38,069 nt of DNA from NCBI GenBank assembly GCA_031270375.1, contig JAISXR010000102.1, forward strand, positions 1 to 38,069, given 5' to 3'. This DNA comes from Synergistaceae bacterium. Lineage in GTDB: Bacteria > Synergistota > Synergistia > Synergistales > Synergistaceae. Below are positions 16,900 to 25,980 of the stretch, piece after piece; position 1 is the first letter of the stretch; each line of letters starts with the position of its first letter. The position numbers and the translations under genes were made by a program. Under the pieces are notes generated by a model. The model saw nothing but the letters and a program-made list of their open reading frames with translations. It was not told the origin of the DNA and did not search any database.

Positions 16900-17870
16900 G
16901 ATATACAGCGAAAGACCGTCCCGAAGCGGGTTTTTTTACATACTTTTATAAATACGGGCTATACGTGGTATTGTTGTCGCTGATACTCATTTTTTCGCTG
17001 ATAAATCACAATTTCTTCAGTGTCAACAACGCCCGCAACCTTTTGCAGCAGACGTCATCCGCGGGCATCGCCGCGGCCGGGCTCGTGTTCGTTCTCGTCA
17101 CCGGAGGCATCGACGTCTCGATAGGTTCCACGCTCTTCATGACGTCGATAATTTCGGCCCTGCTCACCGACAACGGGCTGGGTTTTTGGGGCGCGGTCGG
17201 CGCGTCTATGCTGTGCGGCGCGTTGATAGGCTGCGTCAACGGTTTCTTCATCGCGAAGATCAAAATGACGCCGTTGATAGTGACGCTCGCTATGATGTAT
17301 ATCATAAGGGGCGTGGCGATCACCATAGTCGGAATAAAGACCACGTTTTTCAACAATCCCATAGGGATATTCATAGCCAGGACGCGGCTGTTCACGGTAA
17401 TCCCTGTAGTAGTGGCGGTGCTGGCGGTCACCGCCGCCATCGCCCAGTTTATCCTGGGCAAAACCTTATTTGGAAAACAATTGTACGCGATAGGCAACAA
17501 CAGAACCGCCGCCGAAATCTCCGGTATCAAGGTAACGCGGAATATTTTCATATCCTACGTGATATGCGGCATGCTGGCCGGATTGTCCGGGCTTATTTCA
17601 GGGGCGCAGGTCGGGGGGATTTCGCCCACTTTCGCGCAGGGACAGGAATTTATCATAATTTGTTCCACCGTTTTAGGCGGCGTGAGTCTTTTCGGAGGGC
17701 GGGGCAAGGTGTTTCCCGGCGCGTTTTTGGGGGTTCTCATCATCATGTGCATAGAAAACGGGCTCGTGATGGCGAGGACAAATATGTACGCGTATACGAT
17801 AATCAGGGGTATAATCATTTTTATAGCCGTCATGCTCGACAGCCAGCGTAACAGGGGAGAAACGCGTTAA
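16896..17870 (+). CDS. Ribose-type ABC permease 1B
   Basis: The second RbsC-like permease of importer 1, 324 residues, polytopic. Family features are the segment LVTGGIDVSIGSTLF and the coupling loop FIIICSTVLGGVSLFGGRG. The GTG start overlaps the ATPase stop (GTGA), with GGAG at 16885-16888. Its sequence differs clearly from permease 1A, supporting a heteromeric membrane part. Confidence 0.9.
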   Translation: MRYTAKDRPEAGFFTYFYKYGLYVVLLSLILIFSLINHNFFSVNNARNLLQQTSSAGIAAAGLVFVLVTGGIDVSIGSTLFMTSIISALLTDNGLGFWGAVGASMLCGALIGCVNGFFIAKIKMTPLIVTLAMMYIIRGVAITIVGIKTTFFNNPIGIFIARTRLFTVIPVVVAVLAVTAAIAQFILGKTLFGKQLYAIGNNRTAAEISGIKVTRNIFISYVICGMLAGLSGLISGAQVGGISPTFAQGQEFIIICSTVLGGVSLFGGRGKVFPGAFLGVLIIMCIENGLVMARTNMYAYTIIRGIIIFIAVMLDSQRNRGETR

Positions 17871-17910
17871 ATCGGGCTTTCTTTTAGATATACGACGAGG
17901 TCGTAAACCG

Positions 17911-18882
17911 ATGAGCCGACAGAATAAAAAATTTTTGGCCGCGATCGCACTCTTGATGTGCGTCCTGATATTCCCGGTCATTTACCTGGGACTTCAGGAC
18001 GACGACAGGCCTGTGATCGGAATTTCGCTGTACGACATGAAATTCGATTTTTTCAAGGAGATGGAAAAAGGGGCGCGAACCCATCTGGAGGAAATGTCTT
18101 ACAGGTCGGTCGTCGAAGATCAGCGGAGCGACACTAATAAACAGATAGAAAGCTGTCTTGAACTCATCGGCGCGGGAATAAAAGCTCTCATCGTCTCTCC
18201 CATAAACTCCACCGCGATGTCCCGGATAATCAAGGAAGCGCACGGGAAAAATATATACGTCATCGTCATAGATATCGGCTGCAATGATCCCAATTATGAC
18301 GCGTATGTGGTCTCGGACGGCATAGAGGGAGGGCGGATGGCCGGAGAGTTTCTCAAAGACGTGCTGGAGCGGGAAAATAAAACGACAGCGAGAGTGGCGG
18401 TGTTCAGGAACAATCCCGAGGTCGCGGTGGCTCACTCCAGGGGAGACGGTTTTCTCGAGATAGCTTCCGAATACGGATGGTACAAAGAGGCCGATATCGT
18501 GGCCGAAGGGGAGACCGAGCCGGCTTATCGCAAGATGAGCGAGATGCTGCGCGGCGGGTCGAAAGTGGATGTCGTGTTCTGCACCAACGACCCCATGGCG
18601 CTCGGGGTTTCCAGGGCGTGTATCGATAACGAGCGAAAAGACGTAAGGATCATAGGGTTCAACGGCGATGTGGAGGCATTGAGCGCCATCCGCGAGGGGA
18701 AAATGCTGGCGACGATACAGATGTATCCCTACGCGATGGGCGAAATAGCCGCGGATCTCGCCGACATGTTGATAAGGGACGTCCCAATTGACTTTGACCT
18801 GCCCGACTCGAAGACCGTGCTGATCCCGGTCGCGCTGATCCACGAGGGCAATGTGGACAACGCGTACAAATCCCTGCATTGA
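17911..18882 (+). CDS. Membrane-tethered sugar-binding protein (sensor type)
   Basis: A Peripla_BP_4-like binding protein of 323 residues. The N-terminus has one hydrophobic segment (about residues 8-27, FLAAIALLMCVLIFPVIYLG) but no small-x-small cleavage site and no lipobox, so it is probably anchored in the inner membrane facing the periplasm. The fold signals are VIGISLYDMKFDFFKEMEKG, the sugar-pocket region LIVSPINSTAM and the C-terminal IIGFNGDVEAL. Its stop lies 10 bp before the histidine kinase start. In Clostridium a similar protein (XylFII) pairs with a LytS-type kinase to sense xylose. By analogy this one is more likely a receptor for the adjacent kinase than a transport component. 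Confidence 0.82.
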   Translation: MSRQNKKFLAAIALLMCVLIFPVIYLGLQDDDRPVIGISLYDMKFDFFKEMEKGARTHLEEMSYRSVVEDQRSDTNKQIESCLELIGAGIKALIVSPINSTAMSRIIKEAHGKNIYVIVIDIGCNDPNYDAYVVSDGIEGGRMAGEFLKDVLERENKTTARVAVFRNNPEVAVAHSRGDGFLEIASEYGWYKEADIVAEGETEPAYRKMSEMLRGGSKVDVVFCTNDPMALGVSRACIDNERKDVRIIGFNGDVEALSAIREGKMLATIQMYPYAMGEIAADLADMLIRDVPIDFDLPDSKTVLIPVALIHEGNVDNAYKSLH

Positions 18883-18892
18883 GGTTGTTGGG

Positions 18893-20698
18893 ATGTTTCA
18901 AAAAATAAAAATGATTTCTTCGCGCACAAAAATGCATACGCGTCTCATCATAACTTACTCCACCCTCATGGTGGTGATTTTATTGACGCTGGGCATACTG
19001 TTCGGCCGTTCCGCCCGGACGCTTCTTCAGGAAAACGCGGCGAGGAATTTGAACACGACGATATCGGCCGTCGAAAAAAGGCTGGATATCGCTCAAAGCG
19101 AAATGAGCCTCTTCGTCGACTATATAAGGGAGAACCCGGAGATAAAAAAACAACTGGCCGAGGGACACAGAATAACTTCCAATATTTGGCTCAAGCGCCT
19201 CATGACGGAGGTTATCAACAAAAACAGCCAGATATACAGGGCGAGCGTTATCAGCCTGTCGGGTGAATTTCTGTCTACTAACGAGGCTTCTTTCAACGCC
19301 ACGACCCCGCAGGGCGTGATGGGAAACGAATGGTTGCGGGCGATAGACCGTACCGATCCCGACATCGTGGTGTTCCTGCCTCCGCGTTACGATAACTGGA
19401 TCGAAAACAGGCACGTGATGGTGTATTCGCTGGTCAAACCGGTCGTCTATATCGGCAGGGTGGTCGGACATGTGGAGATACAACGGCGAGTGAGCGAATT
19501 TTCGGAGATCATCGGCGGCGCGAACGACGACATAACGCTTGCCATCGTGATGTCGAACGGCAAGGTGTTCTTTTCCAACAAAAAACTCGTCAGCAAAAAA
19601 CTGATAAACCACTATATCGCGGCAAGCTCCGGCAACGCCGTTCATATCCTGCCGAACCCGTTTTCAAACGTGCTCGAGGTGATAGCGGGTACGCGAACCA
19701 AACAGGGGTGGGCTATATTCGCGAACTTGAATTATCAAAAAATACTCGATCCTCTGCAATCCGTTCAAAAAATAATTTTCATGGCGATTTTATTCGTGTT
19801 TTTATTTTCGGTGATGTTCATATTCATCTTCTCGAATCGTCTCACGATTCCGCTTCGCAGGCTGAAGAACCATATTGACACCGTCAATCTCGATAACCTT
19901 CACGTCAATGAAATTCCGCTTCTCAAAAGCGAAAATGACGAAATATCTGCGCTTCAGGATACGTTCGAGAGAATGCAGACGCGCCTGAAAGACGCCATAG
20001 ACATGGAGATGAAGTTCCGGTCTTTGCAGGCCAAAGCGCATTTCGACGCCCTTCAGGCCAGGATCAACCCTCACTTCATATTCAACGTCCTGGGTATACT
20101 AGTCAACATGGCTGAGGAATACGAACAGCCCGAAATAGCCGACGTGTGTCAGAAACTCTCGAACAATCTGCGGTATACCACGCAGGCGAGCGATTCTACG
20201 ACGAACGTCTGCCAGGAAATAGAAAACGTCAAAGATTATCTCGCTCTCTTGAAAAAACGTTTCGAGCACCGCTTGGAATATGATATTTCGGTCGACGAAA
20301 AACTTTATCCGCAGATACTCCCAAAATTCTGCATGCAGCCGCTCATCGAAAACTCTGTCGCCCATGGATTCGCACAAAAAATCTGCGACGTGATGCATAT
20401 TTCGATACTGGGACGTTTCCTCTCATCCGACACGTGGGAGATTCAGTTCAGCGACAACGGAGCGGGGTTCCCACCCGAATATTTAAACGGACTCATAGAG
20501 AGGATAGAGGATTATAAAGTCAAAGTCCTGACCCATGAGAAACCCGAGGAATTGTCGATAGGCGGCATGGGAATAATAAACACGATAGCCCGCCTGAGCT
20601 TTTTCTTCGGGGATAAATTCAGATATGAAATCCGCAACGCCGATGACGATGGGGCAGTGATCAGCCTCATGGGAAAAATGACAGTGAAAGAGGCATGA
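18893..20698 (+). CDS. LytS/YesM-type sensor histidine kinase
   Basis: A 601-residue inner-membrane kinase. TM1 spans about residues 17-38, an extracytoplasmic Cache-like domain about 40-290, TM2 about 292-314, HAMP follows (NRLTIPLRRLKNHID), then a coiled coil and a His_kinase domain with QARINPHFIFNVLGIL (His near residue 394). An HATPase with FCMQPLIENSVAHGF and DNGAGFPPEYL follows. This is the YesM/LytS class, not HisKA. The ATG at 18893 has GAGG (18881-18884) upstream. The regulator gene overlaps or abuts the stop. The large periplasmic domain could bind the tethered sugar protein encoded just upstream. Confidence 0.9.
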   Translation: MFQKIKMISSRTKMHTRLIITYSTLMVVILLTLGILFGRSARTLLQENAARNLNTTISAVEKRLDIAQSEMSLFVDYIRENPEIKKQLAEGHRITSNIWLKRLMTEVINKNSQIYRASVISLSGEFLSTNEASFNATTPQGVMGNEWLRAIDRTDPDIVVFLPPRYDNWIENRHVMVYSLVKPVVYIGRVVGHVEIQRRVSEFSEIIGGANDDITLAIVMSNGKVFFSNKKLVSKKLINHYIAASSGNAVHILPNPFSNVLEVIAGTRTKQGWAIFANLNYQKILDPLQSVQKIIFMAILFVFLFSVMFIFIFSNRLTIPLRRLKNHIDTVNLDNLHVNEIPLLKSENDEISALQDTFERMQTRLKDAIDMEMKFRSLQAKAHFDALQARINPHFIFNVLGILVNMAEEYEQPEIADVCQKLSNNLRYTTQASDSTTNVCQEIENVKDYLALLKKRFEHRLEYDISVDEKLYPQILPKFCMQPLIENSVAHGFAQKICDVMHISILGRFLSSDTWEIQFSDNGAGFPPEYLNGLIERIEDYKVKVLTHEKPEELSIGGMGIINTIARLSFFFGDKFRYEIRNADDDGAVISLMGKMTVKEA

Positions 20699-20700
20699 CC

Positions 20701-21711
20701 ATGTACAACGTGTTCATCGTGGACGACGAGCCGCCTCTTGTGCGCGTTTTATCGAGAAAAGTGGAAAATTACGGGAGCGGTTTCAGCGTGTGCGGTTTTG
20801 CGTACAACGGAATAGAAGCGGCGCAGAAGCTCGAAAATCTCGACGCCGATGTCCTGTTGTCCGATATAAGAATGCCCGTGATGGATGGGCTCGCGCTGAT
20901 ATCTCTCGTCAAAAGGTCACACCCGGATATACTCTCGGTCGTAGTGAGCGCTTACCAGGATTTTGAATATGCTCAGTCAGCGATACAACTGGGGGCCGTC
21001 GATTATTTACTGAAACCCATAGACTCCGAACAATTCGGAAGGACGTTTAAACGGCTGGAGGAGCTGCTGTTCAGGGATAGCGCTGAAATAGACGAAAAAA
21101 CAGAAACTTGCCTCACAAAAATAGATTTCCTGCTTCTTCAAAATGACAGAAACGAACTGCTCAACGTGTTGGCGAAACTGCGCCGTTTCCTCACGGAAAC
21201 GAAGCATACAGAAAAGTACATGACGGATGTCTCGCGCAGAATCCGCGATATTCTGAGCAGCAGGCTCGGCGTCGAGAGCGCCGTGCTGTCAGAATCCGCG
21301 GGCGGCAAAGATAACTTCGCGTTTTTCACGGAGATAATTGACGAGCACATGGGCTGCGACGGTCCCTCTTCGCCGAAAGTGACGATGGTGCTCATGTCCA
21401 GGATAGACGAATATATCCATAAAAATCTCGAGCACGCCATGTCGCTGTCCGATATCTGCGGCGATATGCACGTGAGTCAGCCTTATATAAGCCGTGTGGT
21501 AAGGATGTATCGACGGATGTCGTTTACGGAATACGTGACCCATTTACGCATACGGAAAGCTCAGGAAATAATGCGAGCCGTGCCGGACGCCAGAATAAAG
21601 GATGTCGCCAATGCCACGGGTTACGAAGATCAGCACTATTTCAGCAAGGTCTTCAAAGCGATTGCCGGTATCACCCCATCCGAATTCAAAGACGACCTGA
21701 AATCGTCATGA
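20701..21711 (+). CDS. YesN-type response regulator with AraC domain
   Basis: A 336-residue regulator. The N-terminal receiver starts YNVFIVDDEPPL, with phospho-acceptor Asp55 in LLSDIRMPVMDG and conserved Lys in LLKPIDSEQ. A helical linker follows, then a C-terminal AraC/XylS double helix-turn-helix (ICGDMHVSQPYISRVV and IKDVANATGYEDQHYFSKVF). Cognate partner of the YesM-type kinase. Likely targets are the promoter of its own operon and possibly that of sugar operon 2. I prefer ATG 20701 (GAGG 7 bases upstream) to ATG 20695, which overlaps the kinase stop but sits on the ribosome site. Confidence 0.9.
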   Translation: MYNVFIVDDEPPLVRVLSRKVENYGSGFSVCGFAYNGIEAAQKLENLDADVLLSDIRMPVMDGLALISLVKRSHPDILSVVVSAYQDFEYAQSAIQLGAVDYLLKPIDSEQFGRTFKRLEELLFRDSAEIDEKTETCLTKIDFLLLQNDRNELLNVLAKLRRFLTETKHTEKYMTDVSRRIRDILSSRLGVESAVLSESAGGKDNFAFFTEIIDEHMGCDGPSSPKVTMVLMSRIDEYIHKNLEHAMSLSDICGDMHVSQPYISRVVRMYRRMSFTEYVTHLRIRKAQEIMRAVPDARIKDVANATGYEDQHYFSKVFKAIAGITPSEFKDDLKSS

Positions 21712-21780
21712 TGATCGCCGATGAAGGCGTTGTTGACGACTTTGCTCAACCTGTGATGATTTGGGTTGCTCGCGTGACAG

Positions 21781-21809
21781 TTGACACGGTCTTGTCATGC
21801 GATTATAAT
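21781..21809 (+). promoter_or_regulatory. Consensus promoter of sugar operon 2
   Basis: TTGACA (21781-21786), a 17-base spacer, and TATAAT (21804-21809) match the sigma-70 consensus at every position. An inverted repeat TGACA-cggtct-TGTCA (21782-21797) overlaps the -35 and spacer, and a further TGACA lies at 21775-21779. This suggests a repressor site holding a very strong promoter in check. The leader to the first gene would be about 115 bases. It contains two exclusive short stems around 21873-21896 (GCCGCGT with ACGCGGC, or CGCGTA with TACGCG). Confidence 0.85.
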
Positions 21810-21930
21810 TTAAGTCGTTTAGCTTGATATAAATTTTCTTTTTATTTTTTTAGTAAATATTTTGCCGCGTCTCGCGTATGTTTTGTACGCGGCGGATGAA
21901 TGTCAGGTAACAGCAGGGGAATCAATCGTT

Positions 21931-23223
21931 TTGCGAAAATATTTTCCTTTGATGGTTTGCGCCGTGTGCGCGTTTCTTTTTGTGTGGGGTTGGTTTGTGC
22001 TGTATCGTTCGGATGATCCCGCGGATACCGGCGTGCTTTTCAGGCTTGGGAAAGGCGAGACGATAAAGTCGATTTCAATTGAGAATACGCGGGGGAAATT
22101 CTCGTTCTTCAGGGAAAATCCCCGGTGGATAGTGGAGGAAAACGGGACGAGATACAGGGCGGGCGATACTAAAATGCGCATCCTGACACAAATTCTTGCC
22201 AGTCTCGACGTGACGAGGGTGCTCGAAGGGGAGCGCGCCGAGTACGGATTTTCCTCTCCTGACGCGGTCGTCAGTTTTGTGATGGACAGCGGAAAGAGCT
22301 TCTCTTTTCTTGTGGGTAACAGGACGCCCGATCTCATGTCGGCGTACGCGCGCGATGCGAATGGCGGGAAATCGGCGCTAATACGCTCTACCGCCGCCGA
22401 TCATCTGACGGGCAGCCTGGCGGCTTATCGGGACAGGGAAATATTAGGTGTCCAGTTGCGGAGGCTCACCGGTATCGCGCGTTACGTCAATGGAGAACTA
22501 CTCTGCGCATTCGCTAAGACCGGCGGCGAGGGATGGCGCATGACATTCCCGTTCGAAGCTCCGGCGAAGGTCGTCGAAATGAGTGAATTCATTGCCGGTA
22601 TGAAAAATTGGAGGATAGCGGCATTCCCGGGCGCGGCGAGCGCCCGATACGGTCTGGATAAGCCGGATGCAGCGATCATCCTGTCCGACGACGCGGGAAA
22701 CGTCCAGACGATCGAAATCGGCCGCCGCGAGGGGATTTATAAATATGTACGTTTTGGGGAATACGGCGATATAGCGGCTCTCTACGCGGCCGACGTGGAT
22801 TTGTCGAAGCTGGATCCTGTCAGGATGATGTTCGTGGCCCCGCTTCGCGCGCCGCTCGCCGATGTGCGTTCCATTAAAATCGAATCCCGCGCGGGTGTTT
22901 ACGGGCTGACTTACGACAAAACCTCGCGTTCCGCCGAATTTTTGGGGACCAGTATCTCGGAGGCCGATTTCATAAATATATTCTACAAATTCATCACCAT
23001 GACGGCCTCCGGTTTCGACGGTTCCTCCGTTCCCCGCGGACATAGCGTCGCTTCGCTGGATATCGAGACGGAGGGCGGGAAAGCGAATCTCGTGTTGCGC
23101 GAGCGCGGCGCGGATTCTTATTTTATGCGGATAAACGGTCTCGACACGCCGTTTTATATGGCCTCGCGGAGACTCGAAGAACTTATGGGCCGTATTGAAG
23201 CGCTGACGGACCGTATCAAATGA
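21931..23223 (+). CDS. DUF4340 domain protein, membrane-anchored
   Basis: A 430-residue protein with a single N-terminal membrane segment (about residues 5-24) and a large extracytoplasmic part. Two repeated DUF4340-like units can be seen: a first with ITIENT-like strand SISIENTRGKFSFF and WIVEENGTRYRAG, and a second with SIKIESRAGVYGLTYDK. DUF4340 proteins usually accompany gliding/export-type ABC systems and their function is poorly defined. Here it is the first gene of a sugar-importer operon. The TTG start at 21931 is inferred from CAGGGGA (21914-21920) and from the Arg-Lys-hydrophobic N-terminus it gives. The frame is open upstream to 21862. Confidence 0.72.
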   Translation: MRKYFPLMVCAVCAFLFVWGWFVLYRSDDPADTGVLFRLGKGETIKSISIENTRGKFSFFRENPRWIVEENGTRYRAGDTKMRILTQILASLDVTRVLEGERAEYGFSSPDAVVSFVMDSGKSFSFLVGNRTPDLMSAYARDANGGKSALIRSTAADHLTGSLAAYRDREILGVQLRRLTGIARYVNGELLCAFAKTGGEGWRMTFPFEAPAKVVEMSEFIAGMKNWRIAAFPGAASARYGLDKPDAAIILSDDAGNVQTIEIGRREGIYKYVRFGEYGDIAALYAADVDLSKLDPVRMMFVAPLRAPLADVRSIKIESRAGVYGLTYDKTSRSAEFLGTSISEADFINIFYKFITMTASGFDGSSVPRGHSVASLDIETEGGKANLVLRERGADSYFMRINGLDTPFYMASRRLEELMGRIEALTDRIK

Positions 23224-23305
23224 AAGGAGGCGGTTTTGTTTCGCGCTTTACCGACTCGGCGGGGCGGTATCTGTATGCCCCAAATCAGATCAGGAGGGAA
23301 AAATA

Positions 23306-24415
23306 ATGAAGGGTAAGCACAGCACGGCCAAGTTCGTATCACTGTTCCTCGGAATATTTGTCATGGCGTTCATGTGGCAAATCGCGCCGGCTCCGGTGTC
23401 CGCGTCCGAAGCGTATATCGGCAAAATTCCCATAACGCTGAAACACGACGTGCACGGCAATGACGCGCGCTGGGCAAAAATCTACGCGGCCGAGAAATAC
23501 GGCGCGAAGTATGAAGTCATCGACCCCGACCAGGACCTCACCAAGGAAATAGCGGCGGCCGAAACGTTCATCAGCAAGGGCGTGGACGGAATCATCCTCC
23601 ATCCGGTCACGGAGGACGGCGTCAACGAAATTATCCAGGAGATCCGCGACGCCGGAATATATGTGATGACCTACAATGTGGAAGCCTCCGCCAAGAAAGT
23701 GCCCGCGCTTCTCATCGACGAAGCCGAAGTCGCGGCCCAGATGGGCGCCGACATGTGCAAAAAATGGGTGGAACTCTATCCCGACAAACCGGTTAAAATC
23801 GGTCTCGTGAGCTGGACCAACATAGCGTTCTGTTTCGACAACCGCACCGGTCCCTTCCTCGCGGGCGCGAAGACCGTGATCGACTATCTGCCCAAGGACG
23901 ACTGGGGTTTCAAAAACAGCAAGGGCGAGAATCTCACCGGGGCGACATATTGGGAGCACGCCGGCGGAGTGCTCGAGAAGGCCATTCAGGTCACTTCCGA
24001 CGCGATAATCAAACATCCCGACGTCAATATAATCTACGGGGACAACGTATCCAACGGGCTCGGCGTGGCGGCGGCCTATGAGGCGGCGGGCCGCGGCAAG
24101 GCGGTTGACGGGGTGCCCCAGACCGAGATAATAGCCTCGACCGACGCCAGCGACGGCGAACTCAAAAAGATAGCCGACCCGACCTCCTCGCTGAAATACT
24201 GTCTCGGTATGCAGCCCCAGACGTTCGCGTACGCGCAGATCGACATGATGATGGAACTCATTCAGGGCAAACTCGACCCGGATACCTATGTCGTGAGATA
24301 CACCCCCGACACGTATTTCAACTACTACAAGGACAGTATAAAGACCATGCAGGACTGGTATAACACGCAGTATCTGCCCGACTCGCCGCTCGAACTCGCC
24401 GGCGCCGGCAAATAG
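23306..24415 (+). CDS. Ribose-type ABC sugar-binding protein 2
   Basis: A periplasmic binding protein of the Peripla_BP_4 family, 369 residues. The signal peptide ends near PVSASEAY, with probable cleavage after ASA-type residues. The mature protein has the nucleotide-like fold landmarks GVDGIILHPVTEDGVNEI and NIIYGDNVSNGLGVAAAYEA. GGAGGG precedes the ATG at a normal distance. It feeds importer 2 (ATPase and two permeases downstream). It is longer than RbsB (about 270 mature residues), so its ligand may be larger or modified. Confidence 0.9.
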   Translation: MKGKHSTAKFVSLFLGIFVMAFMWQIAPAPVSASEAYIGKIPITLKHDVHGNDARWAKIYAAEKYGAKYEVIDPDQDLTKEIAAAETFISKGVDGIILHPVTEDGVNEIIQEIRDAGIYVMTYNVEASAKKVPALLIDEAEVAAQMGADMCKKWVELYPDKPVKIGLVSWTNIAFCFDNRTGPFLAGAKTVIDYLPKDDWGFKNSKGENLTGATYWEHAGGVLEKAIQVTSDAIIKHPDVNIIYGDNVSNGLGVAAAYEAAGRGKAVDGVPQTEIIASTDASDGELKKIADPTSSLKYCLGMQPQTFAYAQIDMMMELIQGKLDPDTYVVRYTPDTYFNYYKDSIKTMQDWYNTQYLPDSPLELAGAGK

Positions 24416-24429
24416 CGCGGTTTCACACC

Positions 24430-24459
24430 GGCCGGCGTCCCCCGGCGGGGATGCCGGCC
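24430..24459 (+). promoter_or_regulatory. Intercistronic hairpin after binding-protein gene 2
   Basis: GGCCGGCGTCCCC (24430-24442) pairs with GGGGATGCCGGCC (24447-24459) over 13 positions, with a single G-U pair and the loop CGGC. No T tract follows. It lies 15 bp after the binding-protein stop and before the ATPase ribosome site (24471-24476), a position suited to mRNA protection and excess binding protein. Confidence 0.65.
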
Positions 24460-24486
24460 ATCCGCATCTTAGGGAGTTGGGTAAAT

Positions 24487-25980
24487 TTGGAGAACATCCT
24501 CGAAATCAGAAACGTGAGCAAACAGTTCGCGGGCGTAAGGGCACTCGACGACGTGAGTTTCGACGTGATAAAGGGCTCGTGTCACTGTCTCGTAGGCGAG
24601 AACGGAGCGGGCAAGTCCACTCTCATCAAGATACTGACCGGAGCGCACCCCAAAACCTCCGGCTCCGTGAAGTACGAAGGGCGCGAATGGAGTCCGGGAA
24701 GCACGCGCGACGCCATGCACAACGGCATCGGCTGTCTCTTTCAGGAACTGAACGTCGTCGAGAAGCTGAGAGTGGAGGAGAATATCGTCCTCGGGCTCGA
24801 AAAGACCGCGTTCGGTATCATAAGGAAGGGACAGAACCCGAAGGTATTCGAGATGCTGAAGCGCCTCGACGCGAGCATAAAACCGTCGCAGTACATAGAG
24901 GAACTGAGCGTCGCCAAACGTCAAATAGTCGAGATGGCCAAAGCGTTAGCTATGGAATCGAAGATCATAATAATGGACGAACCGACGAGCGCGCTCACCG
25001 CCGAGGAGACGCGCAGGCTTTTCGATATAATCGCCGAACTCAAGAGCGCGGGCATCACGATAATTTACATCACCCACAGGCTCGAAGAAGTGATGGAACT
25101 CGCGGATTACGTCACGGTTCTGCGCGACGGGCATCATATAGCCACCAAACCGAGGCGGGAGATAAAAAGCAGGCAGGACCTCATTCAGATGATGATCGGC
25201 AAGATAATCGTCGAGGGATACGTTCCAAACAGCGTAAACAAAAAAGTTAAACTGATCGAGCTGAAGGATGTGACGAACGACAAACTGAAAGACATTTCTT
25301 TTTCGCTTTACGAGGGAGAAATTCTCGGCTTTTACGGCCTCATCGGCGCCGGAAAAAGCGAGATCGCGCGCGCCATCTTCGGCGCCGACAAGTATTCGGG
25401 CAAAATATTAATCGAAGGGCGCGAACTCAAACCAGGTTCGACGCTGAACACTCTCAGAAGAGGCATAGCGATGGCCCCGGAGGAACGAAGAACCCAGGGC
25501 GTCTGCACCATGCTTCCGATAGCTTCCAATATTCCGATGATGAATTACGGCTCCGTCTCGAAATGGGGGATAAGGAACAGCGCGCGCCAGTCCGCCGTGT
25601 CAAAAAAATATATAGACGCGATAGGGATAGCCTGCCGCAACGAACAGCAATCAGTGGCCTATCTCTCAGGGGGCAATCAGCAGAAAGTCGTCCTGGGCAA
25701 ATGCCTCAACGCGAATCCGCGTGTGCTTCTCCTCGACGAGCCGACGAGGGGAGTCGATGTCGGGGCCAAACAGGAGATTTATCACATCATAAGGGAACTG
25801 GTGAAGGGCGGCTGCTCGGCGATAGTCTTTTCGAGCGAGCTTCCTGAGATATTGGGGCTCGCCGACCGAATCGGGCTTCTTTTCGGGGGGCATATAGTCG
25901 AATTTTTGGAAAACGACGCCGCTTTGGACTCGGGATACATAATGAACATAGTGACTGGAGGAGCCGTGGTCAATGGATAA
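24487..25980 (+). CDS. Duplicated-domain sugar ABC ATPase 2
   Basis: An RbsA/MglA-type ATPase of 497 residues. Domain 1 has Walker A GENGAGKST, signature-like LSVAKRQIVEMAKAL and Walker B IIIMDEPTSALT. Domain 2 has the altered P-loop GLIGAGKSE, the canonical signature LSGGNQQKVVLGKCL and VLLLDEPTRGVDVG. I chose TTG at 24487 because AGGGAG (24471-24476) lies 10 bases upstream and the protein then starts ENILEIRNVSKQF, as in relatives. The ATG at 24451 would place the start inside the upstream hairpin. The stop overlaps the next gene by 8 bp. Confidence 0.92.
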   Translation: MENILEIRNVSKQFAGVRALDDVSFDVIKGSCHCLVGENGAGKSTLIKILTGAHPKTSGSVKYEGREWSPGSTRDAMHNGIGCLFQELNVVEKLRVEENIVLGLEKTAFGIIRKGQNPKVFEMLKRLDASIKPSQYIEELSVAKRQIVEMAKALAMESKIIIMDEPTSALTAEETRRLFDIIAELKSAGITIIYITHRLEEVMELADYVTVLRDGHHIATKPRREIKSRQDLIQMMIGKIIVEGYVPNSVNKKVKLIELKDVTNDKLKDISFSLYEGEILGFYGLIGAGKSEIARAIFGADKYSGKILIEGRELKPGSTLNTLRRGIAMAPEERRTQGVCTMLPIASNIPMMNYGSVSKWGIRNSARQSAVSKKYIDAIGIACRNEQQSVAYLSGGNQQKVVLGKCLNANPRVLLLDEPTRGVDVGAKQEIYHIIRELVKGGCSAIVFSSELPEILGLADRIGLLFGGHIVEFLENDAALDSGYIMNIVTGGAVVNG

